Below are positions 34,001 to 43,787 of a stretch of 64,000 nucleotides of DNA, piece by piece. The stretch comes from Alviniconcha marisindica. Lineage: Eukaryota > Mollusca > Gastropoda > Provannidae. The DNA lies in assembly GCA_018857735.1 (NCBI GenBank), contig JABMCL010002303.1, positions 1 through 64,000 on the forward strand, written 5' to 3'. Each line of letters starts with the position of its first letter. Within the stretch, counting starts at the first letter, position 1. The position numbers and the translations under genes are program-made. The notes under the pieces are model-generated. The model saw nothing but the letters and a program-made list of their open reading frames with translations, was not told where the DNA came from and ran no database searches.

Positions 34001-37000
34001 AGCCTTCTGGTTTCTGTGGACGTAAAGAATTATTGAACCATGCTTCGGCATTGATCTCAGCTTGTCCCTAATTTGTCAACTGACATCTGAGGACATTAAG
34101 CATCATTTCATCATCATCATCTTTGTTTGACTACTTTTCATGTCATCAGTCACATCCAATCAAGGCAGGCAGTTTTAATACAATCACCTTCAACATCAAC
34201 AATTGGCCACAAACTATCTTCTACTTCTAGCTCTGATATTTAAAAAATATAAAGTTAGACAACCCACTAGTACTAAGATTTCCATTTATATATGCTATTG
34301 ATTTATTCCCTTTTGTGTCATACTTCACAGCTGATGTTCTGAGTGTATATATATATATATATATATATATATGTTCAGTGCTGGTCCTAGATAGGGGGAA
34401 TCAGAGGTCAAAAATGAAATAGCTTACAGCTTATCCCAATTAGGCCTGTTGTGTTCCACATACATCCTATTTTAAGGCACAGTTAAAAGAAAAGCAGTTA
34501 GGACCCTGACCGCAAGTCAGGGTGGCTTTGAACATGTCCAAGTGGAGAGCATAACGCATGTTTTGGTGTGACACAAAAGTATCATTATGTAATATTTAGA
34601 ACAAGAACCTTATTATTTCATAGAAAGGTTTTGAATAACAATCAAGTGCAATTTTTAAGAAGGTTCATCCACTTGAGAATAAAACAGCCTGCCCGCAAAA
34701 TTGTGACACCGAAACATGCGTGACATGGCAAGAAAAGTTTTTCCTTCAAGATCAAACAAACACCATGGATCATGAACAAGTATTTATTCTTGTTAATTTT
34801 TTATGCTGTGGACATATTTCAAAGTAATACTGGAACACTTCCTCAACTTTGGATGTTCTTTGAATTGTAACACATGTTTCACATGACATGTAACATATGT
34901 TTCACGTGACATTCAATAATCACTTAGGCTGGAAACTGTTAAAAGCATGTTGAAAATGTATTTCTTCAGAGTATTTGTACACATTACATGTATGTAAGCA
35001 TTTGTTTTGAGTTCGACAAGTTTCTCTTGACTTTGACAAGTTTTGCTTATGTAAAACTTTTTTATTTATTAAAGTGACGAGGAGTACTAGTAATGTTTAC
35101 ATGAATTGACTGAAACTTAACATGAGAATCAATCATCTGTTTTCATGCAAAACAATGGCAACTTCAAGCAGCTTTTATTCTGTAAAAAAACAAACAGCTG
35201 CATTCCACACCAGTCAGCTTAGTTTTGTAAGCTGATCAGCAGGCACCCAAGGGATGTCATCAGTTGCAGGGAATGAGAAGCTGCTCTGATTTTCATGCAA
35301 GAACTTTATCTGCACTTCTCCAGATGAAGCCTTGTAGTCTAGAACCTAGAATTAACAAAGCCAACAAGTGAAATCACAGCACATTCAGAGACTGCAATCA
35401 AAGTTGGAGGAAATGGAAAAACAAGAATGTAGTAAACTAGTACATATAACTATTATAGTATGTTGCCTCAGACCTTTGTCTTTTTCATGAATGCTAATGC
35501 ACCCCCACCACCTCCCACCCCAGGAACCAAACAAAAACAAAACAAAAAACATGAATAAGAAAAAATCTTCAAGTAGAGTTCTACTCAGTATAGCAATATT
35601 ATGTTGAATTCTTTCCAGCTTAAATTAGTAAAGTTTACTAAAAACGAACAAAACAAAAAAACTCTGCAAGCACACCATGCCACTAATAAAACAGGACAGA
35701 AGAAACAACAATAAAAATTCCAAACAAAAACTGCAAGCACACCATGTCGCGTGCAATGTATGTTATTTACATTAAATTCTATCGTTTTTAGTCTAACAAA
35801 AGATGGCAAAGTTAAATCAAAAGAATCTCAAAGTTACATCATCATTAATACTTTAGCACAATCTCGGTTTCACACAGAAATCAAAACAAAGTAGGGAAGA
35901 TTTCTTTAACGCACATTCTGCAACATGGTGATAATGTTTACATGTACAACGCACGTTTCGTGTAACAGAATAAACTTCCATATGGTTCCAAATCGCCAGA
36001 AATGAACGTTATGTTTTGACCAATTCTTCTCTCCTTGTTCATGAACTGAGAAATAATTTGAAATGACTGCAACCATTACTAAACATGTTTGTTTTTGATC
36101 CTACGTATGCCTACTTTTCGGTAATTGTGGTTCCTAATCATGAAATAATGATTCGGCAAGAAATGTATGTTTCATGTGACAAAATGGAGACGAGCCTGCA
36201 ACAGAGTGCATCAAACACATTGAATGCTGTATTTATAAATAAAGAGTGCTACTCTATAAAATACTAGTCTGAAATGATCAAGTAACTATAACTGCTTGGG
36301 ATTTCACCTACCTGCATCATTGGTGGCCTCCAAATTGGGCAAAATCGTGTGCTAGCAGACGCCGGTGACAGCCAGTCAATGCATGTTTCTTCTGCATCAC
36401 AGCATGACATGCAGTGGTAAAAGCACCAAATCACAAATTCCATGTTTATCACATGACACAACGTCATCAATGTGTGTGTTGATGCCCATGGTATGTTTGA
36501 AAAATGCGGTTAGATGATTTTTTTCCATTGTTGGATTTGTTTCGCAAATTTTTGTTGTTGCCATAACAGACATTTCACCTGTGACGCAAAATTTTCATTG
36601 CACTTTTAATGCATTTTATGGAAATAATACAGCAACTTTGGTGTTCAGATCTCAGCATTGACAGTGTTTTGCTATTTATGGCAGCAGTAGTTTCCCCGGT
36701 TTGCATTGCTGATCTTGTGCAAGTTGTAAGTGAACGCATGTTTCATGACATGACGCGTCATGAAACGTGCGTTATGCTCACTTTCAACCATCATTGTTGT
36801 ACACACATACTCAGCAGTCCTGAAATAAGCTTTCTGGTGCTTTTGCATGTTGCGACTTTGCAAACAAATTAGACATGTCTGGATATTTTTGTCTGGTTTG
36901 AAGTAGCTTCCAACACAAGCAGTAGGGTATTGTCATTCCCATTTTTGGCCGCCGTTTTCGTGTGACATGGGAATATATTTTGCTAATAAAAAATAAACAA

Positions 37001-37479
37001 TTTTTTTTTCCCCCACCGCATTGCTGTCATTCCTTCTTGGGTGTATAACAAAGGGAATTTTCTCCATTTGGTGTGAAAAAGGGAACCGATTTACAACAAA
37101 ACTGTTACAACGTGAGTCACAACCAATTCTGACCAGCATTAAAGAAGAACCCATACATATATATACAATCAGAAGCAGTACACCCCCTATGGTGATGATA
37201 GGCAAGAATTAGTATGTATATTACAGGGATCATGCTAGTTTTTAGTTTTTTAACTGTGTGTAGGATATACCAACAAGCAGCAAAACTCCCCATGTGCCCT
37301 CCAAATGGCCTGCTGCCAAAGTACCAATCACTGAATCAGCATCTGCCATCAGCAGCTTTGTTCAGGGCCCTCAGTCTAAATCTAACTAGATCTACTGGTC
37401 TTGAATTGACTCTGTTAACCGAAGCCCTTTTTGCACAACATGGAACTCAAGCTTATAGTAACATCATTAATGGGTCTGG

Positions 37480-37521
<42 letters not shown>

Positions 37522-37569
37522 ATAGTGTGTGTGTGTGTGTGTGTGCATGCGTGTGTGTGAGAGCGGGAG

Positions 37570-37634
<65 letters not shown>

Positions 37635-40600
37635 CTCTAACATATTGAGTTGTTAGTGTCTGTCACTGGTAACAGTGACTTTTTATTTCCTCTTGTTGCT
37701 GCTTTTGAGAAGAAAAAAAGAAAGAAAAAAAGAGCAAAATACTGCAGCAGTTGATGCCACTATTGCATTTACTCAGCCTGTTTTACAATGATTGAGAAAA
37801 AATCCACAAGAAAGTGAAAGCAGCTAGTAAAACAGTGTTGGGGAAAGTGAATCAACATTGCCCTTTGCCTGTTGTGATAGATCACTACTTTCAGCTACTG
37901 GAAACTAGTGCAAGGAGACAGTACAAGTACAGCAAGGTGTGGGCACTTCTGTGACTGTAGTAGTCCTCTCTAGATTTATTTAGTCAGTCCTTTCTGTTTC
38001 CATTGGACTGGACCAAGTACTTCAGCAGCTAGAGGAGCACGGCCTCAGACTGCTGAAGTCCAAGTGCAAGTTCCTGAAGGACCAGGTGGAGTACCTAGGT
38101 CATATTATTGACAAAGATGGACTACACCCTGTGCTGGAAAAGGTGAGAGCTCTATCAAACATCAGTGAGCTTAGGTCCTACCTAGGGATGCTGAAGTTCT
38201 ATGCAAGATTTCTGCCCAATCTCTCATCAGAACTGAGCCCACTCCATGATCTACTGAAGGACAAGACACCATGGCTTTGGACTGACAAATGTCAAGTGGC
38301 TTTCCTGCGAACCAAACAGCTGTTGACATCTGCCAGTGACCTGACCCACTATGACATCAACCTTCTGATACAGCTGGAGTGTGACATCTTCTGTGGGGCT
38401 GGGTGCTGTCATCAGTCATGACATGCCATATGGAACGCATCGACAAGTCGTGTATGCATCCAGGACGCTGTCCAAATCAGAAAGGAATTATGCACAGATT
38501 GAGAAAGAGGCAATGGCTTTGGTTTTTGGAGTGAAGAAATTCCACGACTTCTTGTGTGCCTGTCCCTTCATGCTTGTGACAGACCACAAGCCCACTCCTC
38601 GACATTCTTGGACCAAAGAAGGGAGTTCCAACACTAGCTGCTGCAAGGATGCAACATTGGGTGCTGATATTGGTGGCGCGCCAATATCAACTGCAATTTA
38701 GGTTTACTGATGAACACAAGAAAGTAGATATGCTGTCTAAGTCACCTTTGAAAGAAGAGGATTTCACATCCAGTGAAGAGCCCACTGCGTGTTCGTGTCA
38801 AGTTTTGCATTTATATTTAACACGAAAATCAACTTTCAATGTTTGTATTTTCATGCATTATTGTACACACTTTCACTTTCCTTGTGGTCCTCATTTTAAT
38901 GCTTTATATATATATATGAGTGTATGTCACTATGTGCCACTGTTTAACTTCCAATTTTCTTAGATGTGATCTTATTTCTTACAGTATGCAATAGATACAG
39001 ATATATATATTCACTCTTCTGTTGCTCTTCTGTGTTTGGCTCGAGTGATACGAATAAAGAGATTTGTGTGTGTGTGTGTTTTATCAACAACGTATAATTG
39101 TAATTTGTTTTAAACACTTTTTGTTTTTGTCTTCCTGAACAGTTTTGTTCATTCAAATGTTACACTGGTGGTATGTTTCAAAGCAAATTTCCTTTTAAGG
39201 ACAATAAAGTATTATCTTATCTTATACTCAGTGTTATGTATACATGTATGTATGAATGGTTTGAGTTCACTGTGTTTACTTTTTTTGTTTCTTCATATAA
39301 TACCTTATGTAAATTGCATTAGTAAGACTGTGTTCTACATGTGTATAAAATATTGTGTTTAAATTAATATGTATCATGTGAGCACTCAGGGCATTGATGA
39401 GTGCATGATAAATGTACACTGTCATTATAATTAAAATCTCAAATGATAACTCCAATACCCTTTACCCAAATGAAAAGGTTATGTACAGTCTGTTCGACAT
39501 GACCTGAAAAACTCACGTGCTTGGACCAGCGATGTATATTCCGATACATGAACCAGAATAATCTCATCTCCATCTTGTCGAACATTCTTCATGTAGACTG
39601 GAAGAAATAGAAGAATAGGTTAATCTTTCTTTGCTTCAAAGTTCTGACTGTTTCAATGGTAAGTGACTAAGTGTAATAACATTTTGAATAACTATGTTGA
39701 TACGTATATATACTTATATATATTTATGTAATGTATATAAAATCAAAATCAAACAAAATGTGAACCTCAAATTGCAGTTTTGCTCATGACCAGTTGATTT
39801 GTTGTTGTTGATCATACATTTATATTAAATTCATAAGTTGGATGCCTGGGTGAGTTTTGCTTGGAACCATCACAGCTCAGATGTCTGGTGTAGACAAAGT
39901 CTTTTTGCAGTTACAGTGTTACAGCAGGTTTGATGGTAACTGTTCCGGTGTGGTCAAATGGAAAGCAAGAGAAAGTCAGGAAACAAGCAGTCCATGAGCC
40001 AGTAGTCTCTACTATCCACCCCAATCCCAAGAATGGCAATCATGGTTAAATGTGCAAAGCATTTATAAACTAATTATTCAACGTAAAATACTGAAATGAC
40101 TTAGTGCTCAAAACACATTCCTAAGCATACCTGTAGAAAATTATGTATTACATGTATGAATAAACAAAAAAACTTCAAAGTTTGGTTGTTGTTGTCCCAG
40201 GTGTAAACTTCAAAGTTTGGTTGTTGTTGTCCCAGGTGTAAACTTCAAAGTTTGGTTGTTGTTGTCCAAGGTGTAAACTTCAAAAGCATTGCTCACTGGC
40301 TGCTCATCCCAGCAACATCCATAGTCCATTTTGCATCAAGGCCCTGCTACCAATGGTCTACAAGAGGAAACATCAGATCACTGGTAGGTTACCTTCTGAA
40401 GGAGAGGACATCATACTGCTAAGTCACTTCTAGTTCCAGATATAAATGCATGTATTACTAACAGGTTTATATATACAGTGTCATATGGCAGCAAGATGCT
40501 CTCATGAAAAGGTTCTCAAAATCGTGATAATCAATCTCAAAACCTTTGGTTAGCACCTATTCTACACAATTTACATTCTTGGCCCCTAGTGTCTGGTACT

Positions 40601-43600
40601 CATTGCCAGCTGGTCTGAGAAGTGCTCCCTCACTTGCCTGCTTTAAATCTCAGCAAAAAATTCATTAGTATTATTTTATATATTAAAAGTACTCTAGGTT
40701 TTTGTTTGCTTGCTTTCTGATAGGTGGTTATGTAAATTGTACTGCCTTTGTACTGATTCTGTTCCTTTTGCTCTTACAAAATCAGCACTCTACTGCTTGG
40801 CTGCCTGTATGCGAGTGGGTGTGTGTGGTTTGTTAGAATGTCAGTCAGTGATTATGTTTATGTACAGGACCTTATGTTTGCAAGTGTTGGTTGTAAGGAT
40901 TACTGAATGTTTGAGAGGATGTACTGCAATGTGTGCTGAGCCTGTATTTGGGGAATTGTGCCATACAGTAAATCTGTATTCTGTTGTTGTTGCTGATCAG
41001 TTTTATATATATATATAGTGCACTGTTCGGCACTTTTGTCACATGATTTGAAATGAGTGACTGTAGCTTTTTATAGTGTGTTTTGAATATCAACACAAGT
41101 GCTGTTTGGTTGTTATATGGCTGGTGCTACATGAAACTGCTGCCACCATGACACATTCTGTGTACACCATACAACCATGCACCATGTCACGTCACTTCAT
41201 GCAAAGCCACATACCTAGGGTGCATGCATGTTTAACTCAATAACTGTAACCTGCCACCTGCACTTTTGGCAGAATGACCAGGGTCTTTTACTTGCTACTG
41301 CAGTAACATGGGGGTAAAATGGATACCAAAAGCACAGAAAGTTGACCCTGGAGAAGAAAATTCTCCCACCTCTCCTGCTAGGACTTGAACCCACACCCTT
41401 TTGATCAGGACTCTGGTACTCCAATCACTCAGCTGTCCCTGCTCCCCAGTTATTTTAATTATTTTAATTACTACCACCAAATGTCATCTCCTAGCTACTC
41501 AACAAGACATACACACACCCCCACACACACAAGGTCCACAGATATGAGTATATTATTTACTATTTATATAAATTTATATCTCTTGTCAAAAAAAAATTAA
41601 TTAAAAAATGGAACATTCTTGAAAAAAAGAATTAAAAAAAGAACAAACCATCTACAGAAAAATGACAAGACAGAAAGATCAACTGGGCTAAGTAGAAGAA
41701 CTTATAAGAGAGGAGATAGGAAAGTGAACTGAATGGCAGCCCTGAGGTCCCAGACAGGAGAATATCAGGCATCCCTAGGGTTGTGGGAAATAACTAAGAT
41801 CTACAAGCATAGTAACACTAACAGACAGTCTTGCAGCAAACCTTCCAAGAGTTTTGGCTGATGCAGTGTTTTCTGGCAACCGATTACAGGACTTCCATAA
41901 ATGGGAGCAGGGATAGCTTAGTGGTTAGAGTACCAGACTTGTGATTGAAAGGTCCCGGGTTAGAGTCCTGGCAGGAGCATTTTCTTCTCCAGGGTCAACT
42001 TTCTGTGCTGACTCTTATTTTGGTATGCATTCCACCCATGTGGCACATAAAAGATTCCAGTCATTCTGCCAACATGCAATAACCAAATTAACAGTGCTGT
42101 CAGTACAACACTTTGGTGGATATTTAAAAAAGCACTATAAAGGGATGCAGTCACTCAGAATCACATGTGACATGAGCAGTGAGTCTGCCCAAAAGAAAAT
42201 AGTACCATATAAATTAAAAGTTATCAATAATAATAATAAATGGCATTTGGCATGAATGACAATTAGGTACTAGGTGCAGTGGTCCTGTAGGGATGGCCAG
42301 ACAAGACAAGCATTGTTGTAATATTGGATTGTGGAAGACAAATCAGTTGAGCTGCTGTATACATGACATTCTTGAACATGTACTCCAGGTGTATTCCAGA
42401 ACTGGTCTAACAAAGGTGCAGGCATACTCCAGTATGGTTTCACACTGTAGAGTCAGTTCCTCTGTAATGTGGGCATCTACAGTCCATAAATCATGACAGT
42501 TCCTCCGTACTGAGTGTATATTTTTATATATAATATACATTACTGTGTGATTACATTACTGTAGCAGAGTGATATTTTGACTGCGTGTGATGTTTGTTTT
42601 GTGGGGCTTGATATCCTGAGATGTGATTGTGACATTATGTATGAAATTTATGATATCTTTTTGATAAAGAGCATATTACTTATTAGGGACAAAAATAGAC
42701 ATTTTCTGCTAAAATAGTAACAATGATGGTCTCGCTGCCTTCAAAGGTGCTGTAGAACTAGAAAGCTGGGCATGTTCCACTCAGTAAGCCCCACATGAAG
42801 GACCCATGTAATACTGTTAACCCAAATAATGTGAACAAACCAGGCTCCAACTTTTAACCAGTTTTTAACAAACCAGTCCTCAACACAAGCATGTGACACA
42901 CTGTTGTGTAATCAACACAAAATACAGGATATATATATTATATATATGATGATGATGTGGGGCTTCATGTCATCGGATGTCGGGTTAACATATTTGGGAC
43001 AATATGTATATATACATCTATATATATATATATTTTATATATATATATATATCTAGAGAGAGAGAGAGAGAGCGAGCGAGTTTCCTCTCAAGGAGGTCGA
43101 GGCAGTTATGGTGAAAAACAAAGAAAAAAAGAATTGTTCACTGCCGGTTGTTATTCTTATTTTACAATTTGTGTACGACTATGCTGAGTGTAGCGCTCAA
43201 CGTTTGTATATAGAGCTCTATAACATCAGTGCCGTACTTGTGGCAGAATGTCCAGGGTATTTTACGTGCTACTGCCAAACACTAGGGTAGTACTGATTTA
43301 TGATTTTTCTTCTTCTTCCGTAGAGAGTCCAACTTTAAGACTCACGCTTTTAGCGCATGCACGCTGGGTTATTTTGGCGTTTCCATAATGATAATCCACC
43401 AAGCTCTGACATGGACCACTGGATCTTTAACGTGCAGATGTGATCAGTGTGATCTTTTTTGCATGCAAATACGCACAGGAGGTTTATAGCCTCATCCGAA
43501 GGGCTTTTGTAGAGTACACAGAGTTGGTACCACAGAATGTTGGTAAACATACACTGTAGGTCCTTCTATATAATACCTTTCGAGAGCGAATACTCTCGCT

Positions 43601-43690
43601 GCGCTGATGCCGTCCTCAGATGTCTCAAAGCTTCTCTGCGCCACTTACTCTTTCTTCTTATCAAAAGTCAGCACACAAAGCTTTTTGAGT

Positions 43691-43741
<51 letters not shown>

Positions 43742-43745
43742 ATAG

Positions 43746-43787
<42 letters not shown>

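Larger units (their letters stand above)
32633..34285. repeat. tandem segmental duplication (two units)
   Basis: Unit 1 (about 32647-33375) and unit 2 (about 33376-34285) share TCATCAAAGTAGAAATAAAT, ATTTTCATTCAAAATCAAT, ATTTAACAACATAAGC, TTTTCATGTCATCAGTCACA, ACAATCACCTTCAACATCAA and CTAGCTCTGATATTTA in order. Unit 1 carries an extra ~380 bp (32951-33330). Unit 2 carries an extra ~185 bp (33460-33645) and a SINE-like dimer (33766-34120). It lies within USP intron 2. Confidence 0.9.

Noticed and set aside
37431..37640. Cys/Val- and Glu/Arg-rich ORFs
   Set aside because: Pure translations of (GT)n and (GA)n microsatellites. The same applies to ORFs at 14051-14245, 15911-16111, 43537-43939 and 53119-53376.
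42343..42540. Jockey RT-like words LEYACTFVRPVLEY on the minus strand
   Set aside because: Only about 14 residues fit. The flanking blocks of the RT are absent, so chance cannot be excluded.
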